Shown: piece by piece, positions 25,727-34,527 of the stretch
Position numbering within the stretch: the first letter of the stretch is position 1
Layout of the letters: each line of letters starts with the position of its first letter
NCBI GenBank assembly: GCA_033852175.1
Contig: JAWSUY010000001.1
Coordinates: 434,001 to 498,000 of the forward strand
DNA length: 64,000 bases
Origin: Agarilytica sp033852175
Lineage (GTDB): Bacteria > Pseudomonadota > Gammaproteobacteria > Pseudomonadales > Cellvibrionaceae
Direction of reading: 5' to 3'
Position numbers and translations under genes: made by a program
The notes under the pieces: model-generated
What the model saw: the letters and a program-made list of their open reading frames with translations, nothing else
What the model was told of the DNA's origin: nothing
The model's database searches: none

Positions 25727-25820
25727 TTCGGTTTCCCGTCCTCGGTTTCCCGTCTTCGGTATCCCGTCTTCGGTATCCCGTCTTCGGTATCCCATCTTCG
25801 GATTCCCGTCTTCGGTATTA
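25727..25820. repeat. Tandem 14-bp repeat before rep
   Basis: Six and a partial seventh unit of TTCGGTATCCCGTC-type (variants TTCGGTTTCCCGTC, CTCGGTTTCCCGTC, TTCGGATTCCCGTC) run head to tail, ending about 28 nt before the rep start. Units differ at one or two positions. No unique spacers, so it is not CRISPR. Confidence 0.95.
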
Positions 25821-25848
25821 AATAAATTAAAGCTAGCGAAAGAACCCT

Positions 25849-27867
25849 GTGACTACCCTAAACCCCCGTCAAAAAGAAGCCGTACATTACATCGACGGAC
25901 CCAGTCTCGTTCTCGCAGGAGCAGGCAGTGGCAAGACCAGTGTGATCACCCGAAAGATCGCCTACCTGATTGAAGAATGTAACGTCCCGGCACGGCACAT
26001 TGCCTCCGTCACGTTTACCAACAAAGCCGCTAGAGAAATGAAAGATCGAGTCAGTAAGCTACTCAAAGGTCAGAATACGCGCGGCTTAACCGTCTCGACT
26101 TTTCATAACCTTGGCTTGAATATCATCCGTAAAGAACACAAGCAGCTCGGCTACAAAGCCGGGTTTACGATATTCGATTCCGAAGATGCACGCTCCCTCA
26201 TCAAAGAAATCATGATGAAGGACGATGATCTCAGCAGCGACATGATCGACTTAGTACAAACTCAAATTTCCAATTGGAAAAGCGGGCTCATCGAACCCAA
26301 CATAGCCCTCGATCAAGCGCAAAACGCAGAAGAGCAAATGTGGGCCTTAGTTTACGAACGCTACGGCAAAGCTCTACAAGCTTATAACGCCGTCGACTTC
26401 GATGATTTAATTCGGCTGCCATCTCAGCTTTTCGCGTCCAATGCAGAAGTGTTGAAACGCTGGCAGCAACGCATACATTACCTATTGGTGGACGAGTACC
26501 AAGATACCAACTCCAGCCAATACGAAATGGTTAAACTACTTATTGGCGGGCGTGGCACCCTCACCGTCGTAGGTGACGACGACCAATCCATATACTCTTG
26601 GCGTGGTGCTCGGCCAGAAAACCTAGCGCTGTTAAAGGAAGATTTTCCCAGCCTGCACGTTATTAAGCTGGAACAAAATTACCGCTCCACCAAACGCATA
26701 CTGAAAGTCGCCAACCAATTAATATCCCACAACCCTCACGAATTTGATAAAACATTGTGGAGTGACTTGGGTATGGGCGAACCCATACGCCTCATTAACT
26801 GCAAAACAGAAGACGCTGAAGCCGAACGCGTCGCCACAGAAATTTTGACGCAAAAAGTGCGGCGACAATGTAAGTACAAAGACTTCGCCGTCCTATATCG
26901 CGGCAACCACCAAGCCAAACTGATTGAGCTAAAACTGCAGCACCACCAAATACCCTACAGCATAAGTGGCGGCACCAGCTTTTTTGCCCGCGCAGAAATT
27001 AAAGACATCATGGGCTACCTGCGACTCATCGTGAACCCAGATGACGACACCGCATTTTTGCGTATTATAAATACACCACGCAGGCAAATCGGCACTGGCA
27101 CACTCGAAGCCCTTGGCCGCTATTCTACCGAGCGTGAAATCAGCCTGCTCTCTGCCTGCGATGAAGTCGGCATACAAATGGTCGTCCCCAAAAAAGGGCT
27201 AGAACGCCTTCGACAATTTTCCAGCTGGCTGAATAACGCACGAGACAACTGCCACAACAACGACCCCATGGCAGCCATTCGAGAAATGATTGACGATATC
27301 GACTACGAAGGCTGGCTACATCAAAACGCCAGCGCACCTAAAGTAGCCGAAAACCGCATGGGTAACGTGTGGTTCCTTATTGACTCAATTAAAAACACCT
27401 TAGATCGTGACGAAGACGAAGACAAAGACGGCGAAGAGCGCATCAACGATGCCGTTGCAAAATTGCTATTGCGCGACATGCTCGAACGCCAAGAAGAGGA
27501 AGACACCGAGGATCAAGTTCAACTAATGACCTTGCACGCCTCTAAAGGCCTGGAATTTCCTTACGTATTTTTGATCGGTATGGAAGAAGAATTACTGCCT
27601 CACCGAAACAGTATTGAAGAAAATAATATTCAAGAAGAACGTCGCCTCGCATACGTGGGCATTACGCGAGCCAAAAAAGCCCTGGTCATGACCCTCGCAG
27701 CAACACGAAAGCAATTCGGTGAAAAGCAGGTCACAACACCGTCACGCTTTATTGAGGAACTGCCCGAAGAAGATATCGAAAAAGAAGGCTTCGGCACCGC
27801 CACACCCGAACAGATTGAAAAGAAAGGGGAAGAAACCTTGTCCTCATTAAAAGGAATGTTTGATTAA
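25849..27867 (+). CDS. rep: ATP-dependent DNA helicase Rep
   Basis: This 672-residue SF1A helicase has E. coli Rep length. Walker A is AGAGSGKTSVITRKIAYL (near residues 22-39), Walker B is VDEYQDTNSSQYE (near 214), motif III is GDDDQSIYSWRGA (near 243), and the late motifs QLMTLHASKGLEFPYVFLIG and RRLAYVGITRAKK are intact. Rep moves 3' to 5' on DNA and clears proteins ahead of the replisome. The start is GTG at 25849 (MTTLNPRQKEAVHYIDGPSL), the family N-terminus. The upstream 14-bp repeat ends close to it, so repeat copy number could change promoter or leader spacing. Confidence 0.95.
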   Translation: MTTLNPRQKEAVHYIDGPSLVLAGAGSGKTSVITRKIAYLIEECNVPARHIASVTFTNKAAREMKDRVSKLLKGQNTRGLTVSTFHNLGLNIIRKEHKQLGYKAGFTIFDSEDARSLIKEIMMKDDDLSSDMIDLVQTQISNWKSGLIEPNIALDQAQNAEEQMWALVYERYGKALQAYNAVDFDDLIRLPSQLFASNAEVLKRWQQRIHYLLVDEYQDTNSSQYEMVKLLIGGRGTLTVVGDDDQSIYSWRGARPENLALLKEDFPSLHVIKLEQNYRSTKRILKVANQLISHNPHEFDKTLWSDLGMGEPIRLINCKTEDAEAERVATEILTQKVRRQCKYKDFAVLYRGNHQAKLIELKLQHHQIPYSISGGTSFFARAEIKDIMGYLRLIVNPDDDTAFLRIINTPRRQIGTGTLEALGRYSTEREISLLSACDEVGIQMVVPKKGLERLRQFSSWLNNARDNCHNNDPMAAIREMIDDIDYEGWLHQNASAPKVAENRMGNVWFLIDSIKNTLDRDEDEDKDGEERINDAVAKLLLRDMLERQEEEDTEDQVQLMTLHASKGLEFPYVFLIGMEEELLPHRNSIEENNIQEERRLAYVGITRAKKALVMTLAATRKQFGEKQVTTPSRFIEELPEEDIEKEGFGTATPEQIEKKGEETLSSLKGMFD

Positions 27868-27980
27868 TTTTTAAGGAAGAGAGGGTAAGAAACATCTAAG
27901 TGCCGCTCCATTGAACGGCACAGTTTTCTCTCACCTTTTCCGATCCAGAATTTTTATCCAACATTCCTATACAGAATTTC

Positions 27981-28027
27981 TATCCCGTACGCCGCATCCC
28001 GTCTCCCGTCTCCCGTATCCCGAACCC
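27981..28027. repeat. Short C-rich simple repeat between rep and the EAL gene
   Basis: Variants of CCCGTATCCCGTCTC repeat irregularly. The motif resembles the unit before rep and the complement of the G-rich tracts near 20.5 and 23.7 kb. It lies between two converging genes. Confidence 0.7.
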
Positions 28028-28038
28028 CACATCACCAG

Positions 28039-30828
28039 TTATTTCATCCGCCCCTTTATATACGTTTTCAGCTCAGAAAAAGGAATAGCGCGGCTGTAAT
28101 AGTAACCCTGAATCAAGTCACAATTTTGAGCTTCTAAAAACGCCAATTCTTTTTCACCTTCCACCCCTTCAGCCACTGCGGTCAAACCGAATTGGTGGGC
28201 AATACTGACAATGGTTTGCACCAGCAGCGCATCCTGCGGGTCTTTGCAAATATCAAAAACAAACGACTTGTCAATTTTTAATTCATCTAGCGGCAAACGC
28301 TTTAAATGGCTTAACGAAGAATAACCTGTACCAAAATCATCTAAAGACAAACGTACGCCTAAATGCCGCAACTGCTCAAACCGCTCTACCGTCGCATTCA
28401 AGTCATTAATCGCTAAACCCTCAGTCACTTCCAAGGTCAACATATTGCGATCCAATTGATAATTTTCAATCAAGTATTGGATATCCCCCAAAAAACCATC
28501 TTTATCGAATTGTTTTTGGCTGATATTCACCGCTAGGCCAACTCGTAAATTTAACTCGCTATTGAGATTAACGATATCATCAATGGACTGCCGCAATACA
28601 AAATCACCCAGGTCAAAAATAATTCCACTTTCTTCCGCAATCGGAATAAACTCCTCTGGGTTCATAAACCCTTGATCTCCGCGCTTCCAGCGAACCAAAG
28701 CCTCGACAGCCACCACTTCCGCATTTAAATTTAGCTGCGGTTGATAATACACTTCCAATTGATATTCTTTGACCGCCTTACGTAAATCACGCTCGATATT
28801 TAAGCGGTACATTACTTTTTCGTGCATGTCCGACAAGAAAAAAGCGATGTGGCTGCGGCCCTGCTCTTTAGCGCTGCACATTGCCGTATCCGCGTGTTTC
28901 ACAATATCATCAGCGGAATCCTCTTCATTTGGAAATACCGCAATTCCGATACTCGCCGTCACATTGAATTCATGCTTATCAATAATTATCGGCGCCGATA
29001 AAGCCTTCAAAATTTTCGAACACGTTTTCTCCGCTTGGAAACTCGCCAACTCGCGAGTCTCACCAATATGACGCAACAAAATAACAAACTCATCCCCACT
29101 AAACCGCGAAGCAGTATCATCATGCGTCAAACAATCCTGAAGTCGTTTAGCCAACGCCACCAATAAAGCATCGCCAACAGAATGCCCCAGCGTATCGTTA
29201 ATCGATTTAAAACGATCCACATCCAAATACAACAAAGCATTAAAATAATGATAACGGCGAGCATCCACTAATGCCTGATCCAAACGATCAAACAGCAAAC
29301 GCCTATTAGGTAAATTCGTTAGCGAATCGTAAAACGCCTTAAACTCATTTTCTTCTTCCGCTTTTTTGCGGCTAGAAATATCCCGTAACACCACATGCAG
29401 CCACTGCGTGTCCTTATAAGGGATAGCCGTCAACAACGCTTCAACGGGAAACGTATCGCCATTTTTACGTATATGCATCCATTCAAAACGGTTGCTGCCT
29501 TTCTTAAACGCCGCCTGTATGGCTTTGTTGGCCTTTTCCCGAGACAACTGACCATCCGGCTGTCGACGGGGCGAAAAATTCGATGGATGCGCCAAACACA
29601 ACTCCTCTTTAGAGCCATACCCCAACATATCCAATGCGGCTTGATTACAATCCACAAATGAATTTCCTTCGATTAATAAAATAGCATCCGCCGATTTATC
29701 AAACAGCGTTTTATATCGGCGCTTACTCTCACCTAAACTTTCATCCCGCTCTTGCACCATCATCTCTAATTGCGCCTTGCTTTCGACCAAGCTTGCTTCA
29801 ACAGCACGACGCTCTTTAATCTCCCCCTCTAAACGACCCAAAATATCACCCAAGTATCGACGTAAGATGCCACTGTAAAGCAAATAGAAAACACAGATAA
29901 TGATGCCCAAAACACACACAAAAAGGCCGAACTCCAAAACAACCCTTTTCTGCTGCCGAACCAATTCCGTTTCGTCGACGGCGTAAGCTAAACGCCCCAC
30001 CAACTCTCCTGAAAAATCCACGACAGGAACCTGCGAAACGAACAAACTTTTGTCCCGCTGGCGGACAAGTCGAGAACCTCGAAAAGTATAATCTTCAATA
30101 AATTTTCGCAACTCAGGCAACACGGGTTTCATACTGCTGTAAACAATAAAAGGGCCGCCTTCGTTTACCTTATCCCGTTGAATCAAATTTGATTCAACGG
30201 AAAGTACAAGTCCGATATTGTTATTGTGCGCCAAGCGCTCAAGAATATGATCGATAGATTCGCCCACTTCAATGTAGCCAATAACCTCACCATTGACCCG
30301 CCATGGATACACCACCCTTAACATCACATCGCCATAAGAAGTAACCTCTATACCTGCCACGGTATCTTTGCTATTCAAAGCTTCTAGAAATGTTTTACGC
30401 CGAATCAAATCGCCATACTGACTGGGCTGATGCATACGCAAAATAACCCGACCTTCAACATCGGTAAAATAGAATAGTGTCGCATTGTGGTGCTCATTCA
30501 GCTCGGAAAACACCTCCCGCACCTGTTCTTGCAGAGCCTCACGATCACCCGCAAGAAAAGCCGGCGCCAGATCAATATTATGTTCAAAGGAATAAACTAA
30601 ACCCTCTAAATACTTCGCTTCCACAGACAGCGCATTGATGAAGTTTTTGCTCACCCGAGCATCGTAAGATTGCCCCAGAGTCGCCATATCCTCCTCTTGC
30701 TGCCGATCCATCGCCCAAACAATCGCCCAAACAATCGCCACCAGAATAATCCCAATTGAGAGTACAAAAGGCATTACCAGATATGTGCGAACGTTCTTTA
30801 AAGGCGCACTATTCATAACCAACCTCAA
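28039..30828 (-). CDS. Membrane Cache-PAS-GGDEF-EAL cyclic-di-GMP protein
   Basis: This 929-residue protein has TM1 at about 17-39, a periplasmic Cache-like sensor of about 250 residues (with FYFTDVEGRVILRMHQPSQY), TM2 near 296-318, a short coiled coil, a PAS domain (about 370-490), a GGDEF domain and an EAL domain. The cyclase motif reads SGDEF (near 577), so the first Gly is Ser and activity may be reduced. The phosphodiesterase motif EALVRW (near 708), the DDFGTGYSSL loop and the C-terminal QGYYYSRAI signature are intact, so breakdown of cyclic-di-GMP is the likely main role. It is monocistronic, converging with rep. Confidence 0.9.
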   Translation of the reverse strand: MRLVMNSAPLKNVRTYLVMPFVLSIGIILVAIVWAIVWAMDRQQEEDMATLGQSYDARVSKNFINALSVEAKYLEGLVYSFEHNIDLAPAFLAGDREALQEQVREVFSELNEHHNATLFYFTDVEGRVILRMHQPSQYGDLIRRKTFLEALNSKDTVAGIEVTSYGDVMLRVVYPWRVNGEVIGYIEVGESIDHILERLAHNNNIGLVLSVESNLIQRDKVNEGGPFIVYSSMKPVLPELRKFIEDYTFRGSRLVRQRDKSLFVSQVPVVDFSGELVGRLAYAVDETELVRQQKRVVLEFGLFVCVLGIIICVFYLLYSGILRRYLGDILGRLEGEIKERRAVEASLVESKAQLEMMVQERDESLGESKRRYKTLFDKSADAILLIEGNSFVDCNQAALDMLGYGSKEELCLAHPSNFSPRRQPDGQLSREKANKAIQAAFKKGSNRFEWMHIRKNGDTFPVEALLTAIPYKDTQWLHVVLRDISSRKKAEEENEFKAFYDSLTNLPNRRLLFDRLDQALVDARRYHYFNALLYLDVDRFKSINDTLGHSVGDALLVALAKRLQDCLTHDDTASRFSGDEFVILLRHIGETRELASFQAEKTCSKILKALSAPIIIDKHEFNVTASIGIAVFPNEEDSADDIVKHADTAMCSAKEQGRSHIAFFLSDMHEKVMYRLNIERDLRKAVKEYQLEVYYQPQLNLNAEVVAVEALVRWKRGDQGFMNPEEFIPIAEESGIIFDLGDFVLRQSIDDIVNLNSELNLRVGLAVNISQKQFDKDGFLGDIQYLIENYQLDRNMLTLEVTEGLAINDLNATVERFEQLRHLGVRLSLDDFGTGYSSLSHLKRLPLDELKIDKSFVFDICKDPQDALLVQTIVSIAHQFGLTAVAEGVEGEKELAFLEAQNCDLIQGYYYSRAIPFSELKTYIKGRMK

Positions 30829-31099
30829 ATCAAAAGCGGTATCTTTCTACTCTCACGGTGCGCCCAATAATCGCAAAAAATTCGGCAGGCACACGCGAAT
30901 GCCCCGGAGCATAGCGAGCCTGTTTAAGTATAGTTGTATATGAGTAAATTCTGACCGAAAATTGGCTTTGAACACCCGCCAGACCGCCTAGACAGTTGAA
31001 TGTTGTGCCTGTATCATGGCCGCCTTCTCAGCTATGAGACAGATGTATTGGGTAAGTAAACCCCTTACAGATGCATGCTTAGCGAGTAAACCAGCCTAC

Positions 31100-31176
31100 G
31101 CACCCGTAGCTCAGCTGGATAGAGTAGGTGGCTTCGAACCACTTGGTCGGGGGTTCGAATCCCTCCGGGTGCGCCA
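31100..31176 (+). tRNA. tRNA-Arg(UCG)
   Basis: This 77-nt gene has acceptor arms GCACCCG/CGGGTGC, discriminator G, and encoded CCA. The anticodon arm GGTGG-CTTCGAA-CCACT gives anticodon TCG (arginine, CGN codons). The T arm is GGGGG-TTCGAAT-CCCTC. D-arm GCTC/GAGT is complete. It marks the left edge of the accessory region, but no copy of its 3' end was seen at the right edge. Confidence 0.95.
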
Positions 31177-31184
31177 ATACCGAA

Positions 31185-31211
31185 AACCTCGCCGAACGGC
31201 GGGGTTTTTTT
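31185..31211 (+). terminator. Intrinsic terminator of the tRNA gene
   Basis: Stem AACCTCGCC-GAAC-GGCGGGGTT (one G-U pair) is followed by a run of seven T. It lies 8 nt after the tRNA. Confidence 0.9.
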
Positions 31212-31363
31212 ATGCGTGGCGCGCCAGACTTCATTCTATATTTTCGCCATTTCACGACATGTACCCAAGCCAACAAACTGCTACCATCTAGCCCTGAAGG
31301 CTAATAAGTTCGAACACATCCATAACATCAGCACCTTCGGCAAACTCAAGGAATTAGACAACC

Positions 31364-31699
31364 ATGTACAGTTTCAAAGTGAGGCCCGGTTACAATTCAT
31401 CCGCAATGCTCATCGACTTTTCTTTAGATGAGGCCGATGACGTTTTTTTCGGTACATTATATGGAGCGCTTCAAGGGATAAATCCGTCGAAAGTTGATTT
31501 GAAAGAGCTGTGGGTAGAAGAGAATGTCACACTTCAATGCAACAGTGATTTGGGCGAATTTGAAATAGTCAGCGACATATATGACTTGGTTTTTATAACA
31601 GCAAATGACAACCAAAACATCATTCAGAAAATCGAAGAATTGCTCTCCAACCATCACGCGTTTACAAAGCAAAAATATGACGCGAGAGTGTATAACTGA
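31364..31699 (+). CDS. Hypothetical protein, 111 residues
   Basis: The ATG at 31364 is preceded by AAGGAATT. The protein (MYSFKVRPGYNSSAMLIDFS) is small, acidic and soluble, with no signal, membrane segment or cysteine motif. I do not recognise the family. It is the first gene after the tRNA and lies outside the recognisable attC array; no attC site flanks it. Base composition is closer to the AT-rich accessory genes than to the core genes. Coding status rests on the ribosome site and plausible amino-acid composition. Confidence 0.6.
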   Translation: MYSFKVRPGYNSSAMLIDFSLDEADDVFFGTLYGALQGINPSKVDLKELWVEENVTLQCNSDLGEFEIVSDIYDLVFITANDNQNIIQKIEELLSNHHAFTKQKYDARVYN

Positions 31700-32467
31700 G
31701 GGGATATAACTAAGAGTAAAGCTCTATCTATTACTGACTTTATTTTACCTGGCCAATACAGCGAACAAAGATCACCGCTATAAAGAACATAAAGAAAATA
31801 CTACCTGAATACTGAACGAGCTGAACGACATCCATATTCGTTAGTTGACAATGCAAGTGAAAATCGAATTGAAAATAATGTAAAGAAACAAGCTGTCATA
31901 CCTCTGGTACCAAAAGTTGTATTCTCACGCTGAGACCTATGCAACAAAAAAAGGAAGCGAACAACACTGCAAACTTACGGTCCGCTCCCGGTCGCGGCCC
32001 CCTTTCATGTTTGCTATTTTTATAGCTGTATTTTCTTATATTGCTTCTGGGCTATTTAGTCGAGAGCCTGAAATAAACCAATAGGGACCGCTGTGAGCTT
32101 AAAGGGGAAGTCCAAGTAAATGGCCTTGTGACTTCAAATCGTATACTTAACCCTTTCTAAGCTGCTCTCGCCAACAAGATTCACGTGCGGTCCTTCAGAA
32201 GAGCAAACAAACGCGATCAAAAAACGAACTGGCCCGGCGCGTTATCCTGAGGGTTTGGCACAAATACGTAATCTATTGTTTAAAATCATAGAGTTAGGCC
32301 GCTCTCCATATCTGGCGATAAGAGGCGCTAGGGCGGCATTTCCCAGACTGGGAATTTGCTTAAATGGTGTAAAGTCAGTTACTGTGGGGGTTACAGGGCG
32401 ATGCTGTTTTTGAATTTAAAAAATAGCCGCGCCAGGGAAATCGCGCACTAGGGCGCGATATACAACT
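31700..32467. other. 768-nt gene-free region leading into the cassette array
   Basis: No supported gene is seen, and no integrase on either strand. Two features stand out: GTTAGGC near 32293, which matches the integron core consensus GTTRRRY and could be a relic, and a near-palindrome TTTCCCAG-A-CTGGGAA around 32340. The last 60 nt contain GC-rich complementary patches (GCGCGCC, TCGCGC, GGGCGCGA) that may be the remains of an attC or an attI-like site. The array promoter, if any, would lie here. Confidence 0.5.
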
Positions 32468-32474
32468 GTTAGCC
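32468..32474 (+). promoter_or_regulatory. Integron core site starting the first visible cassette
   Basis: GTTAGCC fits the recombination core GTTRRRY and precedes the first cassette gene by 11 nt, the same layout as for the following cassettes. No matching left half is visible upstream, so it could be an attI or the right end of a degraded attC. Confidence 0.6.
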
Positions 32475-32485
32475 GGGAGAATATA

Positions 32486-32923
32486 GTGAACGAAAAAAAT
32501 GATTCATTTCTTGATATAACCGAAGAGAAAACTTCTAAGTTTTGGAAGATTGTGGGGCTTGTTGTTATAGGGTTAATTATTTTATCAAGAATGGACGTAT
32601 TCGACTCTGAGTTGAAAAAAGGGTTTGACTATACGATATCCGCTGAGCGTTTGAATGTTAGTTCTTCCGAAGACCTAGTTGCAATATTAAGTGAGTACGC
32701 AATAGATAGGGAAGTCTTATCAAGCGAGCTAGGAAAAATAGATGTTTCAATGGAAGAGTTTGAAAATAATGTATCAATAGAAATGTTGGCTGATTCAGAT
32801 CAAAATGGGTTTAAGGGGCTTTATGTAGAGCTTAGATCGAGCTACGACCCAAATATGATGAAGTCCGTATATGACTTTATTCTCTCAGATATTGAAGTTT
32901 TCGTATTGTCTAAGTCTAGCTAA
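32486..32923 (+). CDS. Cassette 1: membrane-anchored hypothetical protein
   Basis: This 145-residue protein starts at GTG 32486 after CGGGAGAA. A basic and acidic N-tail is followed by one membrane helix (FWKIVGLVVIGLIILS, residues 19-35), then an acidic extracytoplasmic or cytoplasmic domain rich in Ser, Glu and Asp. I do not recognise the family. The gene fills a cassette: it begins just after the core site GTTAGCC, and its TAA stop is part of the left core of the following attC. Cassette genes of this type are usually expressed from an upstream array promoter. AT-rich codon use differs from the core genes of the window. Confidence 0.72.
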   Translation: MNEKNDSFLDITEEKTSKFWKIVGLVVIGLIILSRMDVFDSELKKGFDYTISAERLNVSSSEDLVAILSEYAIDREVLSSELGKIDVSMEEFENNVSIEMLADSDQNGFKGLYVELRSSYDPNMMKSVYDFILSDIEVFVLSKSS

Positions 32924-33020
32924 CAAAGCTATTTTGCCTCGTTCGCTTTGCTCACTGGACAAATTTTCCGTGGCTGCGCCACTAAAAGAAAAAATTTGCC
33001 GCAAATAAGCGGCGTTAGAA
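32918..33020 (+). other. attC site 1 (103 bp)
   Basis: The left core AGCTAAC (32918-32924) overlaps the TAA stop of cassette 1, and the right core GTTAGAA is at 33014-33020. Inner arms GCTATTTTGC (32928-32937) and GCAAATAAGC (33001-33010) are near-complementary, and the centre can fold through GTGGC-TGC-GCCAC. This is the standard hairpin design of attC recombination sites, of the longer VCR-like size class. Confidence 0.88.
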
Positions 33021-33040
33021 TTTAAACTAAAGGAGTAACG

Positions 33041-33511
33041 ATGGATCAGTTTAAAACTCTAGAAAACCTAAGAGATTACATAAAAGAAATAAAAGGTTTT
33101 TATTCTCGACCAACAACGAGAGGAGAGCATTCTACTCTGTACCTTGATCAAAACGACGGAGAGACAATACACGGAATTAGACGGCGAGACTATCTGTTTT
33201 CACCTTGCGGAAAGTTCGTTTTGCCAAGCGAAAATATGGGACTGTCATTTTCCGCTCATTGGCAACACCTTAAAAACATCTATCGCCTAAAATCGTCAAG
33301 AAATGGGGGAAAGCCTGTTGATGTTTGCTGGGCTCTAGAAGATGCAAATTTGCCTCAGGGGTTAAAATTTGTTGTAGATAAGGCTGACAAAAAAAATAGG
33401 CATTTCTTTCTAGCGGTTACCGAAAAAATGCATGTATCTCAGTTGGTTAGCAAACTTAAGTGGGTTGCTGATAGAATGGCTGTAATAAAGGATGCGACTA
33501 AAGCCTTATGA
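33041..33511 (+). CDS. Cassette 2, gene A: Tse2-like ADP-ribosyltransferase toxin candidate
   Basis: The ATG at 33041 follows AAAGGAG. The 156-residue protein has no signal peptide. Its layout resembles Tse2-family toxins: an N-terminal part with D-x-I-x-x-R near 53-60, then FSPCGKFVLPSENMGLSFS (the 'pGG-x-S-F' segment), a W-x-L motif (CWALEDANLPQGLKFVVDKA), and a C-terminal HFFLAVTEKMHVSQLVSKLK matching the 'H-x-x-x-x-P-x-x-x-M-x-L-x-x-x' end of that family. Tse2 proteins are NAD-dependent toxins delivered by type VI secretion or used in toxin-antitoxin pairs. Assignment is by motif memory, so moderate. Its stop overlaps the next start (ATGA), the usual layout of toxin and partner. Confidence 0.5.
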   Translation: MDQFKTLENLRDYIKEIKGFYSRPTTRGEHSTLYLDQNDGETIHGIRRRDYLFSPCGKFVLPSENMGLSFSAHWQHLKNIYRLKSSRNGGKPVDVCWALEDANLPQGLKFVVDKADKKNRHFFLAVTEKMHVSQLVSKLKWVADRMAVIKDATKAL

Positions 33512-33798
33512 TTAAATTTAGACAAAAAGAAGAAAAAGATATCTCTCTTTTCTATGCCAGAAAACTTGGCAATGAGGTGGCCGCGTCAATCATTGAGAGT
33601 GGTGAGGTAGCTAATTCAAGCGAGGCTGTTACTTTGGCCCGATTTTACTGGTCTATGGTGGCAGAAACCGTCAAGGAGAAAAATGCCGGTATAGATCATG
33701 GTTTCGGAGATATGGATATGTGGCTCGAATATATTTGTAATGCATTTTTCTTCTATTTATCAAATAATGGGTATGAAGAAGAATGGGAATCCCAATAA
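33508..33798 (+). CDS. Cassette 2, gene B: putative antitoxin or immunity protein
   Basis: This 96-residue acidic protein (MIKFRQKEEKDISLFYARKL) overlaps the preceding gene by 4 nt, implying coupled translation and a stoichiometric partner. It has no membrane segment or signal, contains aromatic-rich helices (GDMDMWLEYICNAFFFYLSN), and is not a family I recognise. By position it is the natural candidate for the antitoxin or immunity partner of the Tse2-like gene; that role is inference. Its TAA stop lies at the left end of attC site 2. Two-gene cassettes are much rarer than single-gene ones. Confidence 0.6.
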   Translation: MIKFRQKEEKDISLFYARKLGNEVAASIIESGEVANSSEAVTLARFYWSMVAETVKEKNAGIDHGFGDMDMWLEYICNAFFFYLSNNGYEEEWESQ

Positions 33799-33873
33799 TT
33801 CTGACCATGCCATCATTGTTCGCCCTTCGGGCTGGACCGCTCTTCGTTCGGCCCAACATGGCGGGCGTTAGCA
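33793..33873 (+). other. attC site 2 (about 80 bp, degenerate left core)
   Basis: The right core GTTAGCA is at 33867-33873. GCCATCATTG and CAACATGGC form the outer arms, and GCCCTTCGGGC makes an inner hairpin. The left core, overlapping the TAA stop, reads AATAATT rather than the usual RYYYAAC, so it is degenerate. Confidence 0.75.
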
Positions 33874-33891
33874 CAACAAGGAGAATGAACT

Positions 33892-34527
33892 TTGAACCAG
33901 GCAGCTTCAAGATATCTATATTTTTCAGGATTACTTATTCCTTTCTGGCTTGCTATAGGTGTAATTATTGCTGGGAATCTTTATCCAGGTTACAGCCACC
34001 TTAATTATGCAATGAGTCAGCTCGGGGCCGTCGGGTCACCAACACAGTTCATATCACCTGCTATCAATAATTATCCGCTTGGGATACTCTTCATTGTATT
34101 TGGTGTATCCGTATATCGATCATTTTCGGATGCCAAGCTTGCAAAATTAACGGGCATATTGCTAGTGTTTCACGGAATAGGAAGTATTAGTGCGGGCTAC
34201 TTTCCGTGTGACGCTGGGTGCAACCCGGAAGTACCATCTCTTAGTCAAAATCTTCACAACTTATCCGGTTTGGTAATGGCGCTTACCCTTTTAACCGCGA
34301 GCGCTCTCTGGGTGTACTTGTCAATTAACTTGGTGAATTTGAAATGGTTTTCCATGTTTTCCTTAATCTGCACTTTAGTTGCGCTAGTGGTAATTCCTTC
34401 TATGGCTTCAGCAATGGACGGTGGCGGAGGGTTTGGTCTATATCAACGCATTAATTATGGAGCTTCTGTAATTTGGGTAGCTACTTTAGCGGTGGTTCTT
34501 TATCATTACGCTAGTAAAAAGTGCTAA
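33892..34527 (+). CDS. Cassette 3: DUF998 family membrane protein
   Basis: This 211-residue protein has about six membrane helices. The segment LYPGYSHLNYAMSQLGAVGS and the cysteine pair in GYFPCDAGC match the DUF998 family as I know it; function is unknown. The start is TTG at 33892, eight nt after AAGGAG and 18 nt after the core site; the ATG at 33885 is in another frame. The TAA stop is part of the left core of attC site 3. DUF998 members are found in many mobile cassettes and in chromosomes. Confidence 0.78.
   Translation: MNQAASRYLYFSGLLIPFWLAIGVIIAGNLYPGYSHLNYAMSQLGAVGSPTQFISPAINNYPLGILFIVFGVSVYRSFSDAKLAKLTGILLVFHGIGSISAGYFPCDAGCNPEVPSLSQNLHNLSGLVMALTLLTASALWVYLSINLVNLKWFSMFSLICTLVALVVIPSMASAMDGGGGFGLYQRINYGASVIWVATLAVVLYHYASKKC

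Noticed and set aside
23691..25820. CRISPR array
   Set aside because: The tandem repeats have no unique spacers and units are only 7 or 14 bp.
25619..25973. Overlapping frames across the 14-bp repeat before rep
   Set aside because: They translate the repeat units (SSVSRLRYP-type) and end inside rep in another frame.
31016..31291. Plus-strand frame containing RVGGFEPLGRGFESLRVRQ
   Set aside because: This is the well-known false translation of a tRNA gene; the tRNA-Arg explains it.
31939..32030. Short frame MQQKKEANNTANLRSAPGRG after the tRNA region
   Set aside because: Short, no ribosome site, and ends quickly; not convincing as a gene.
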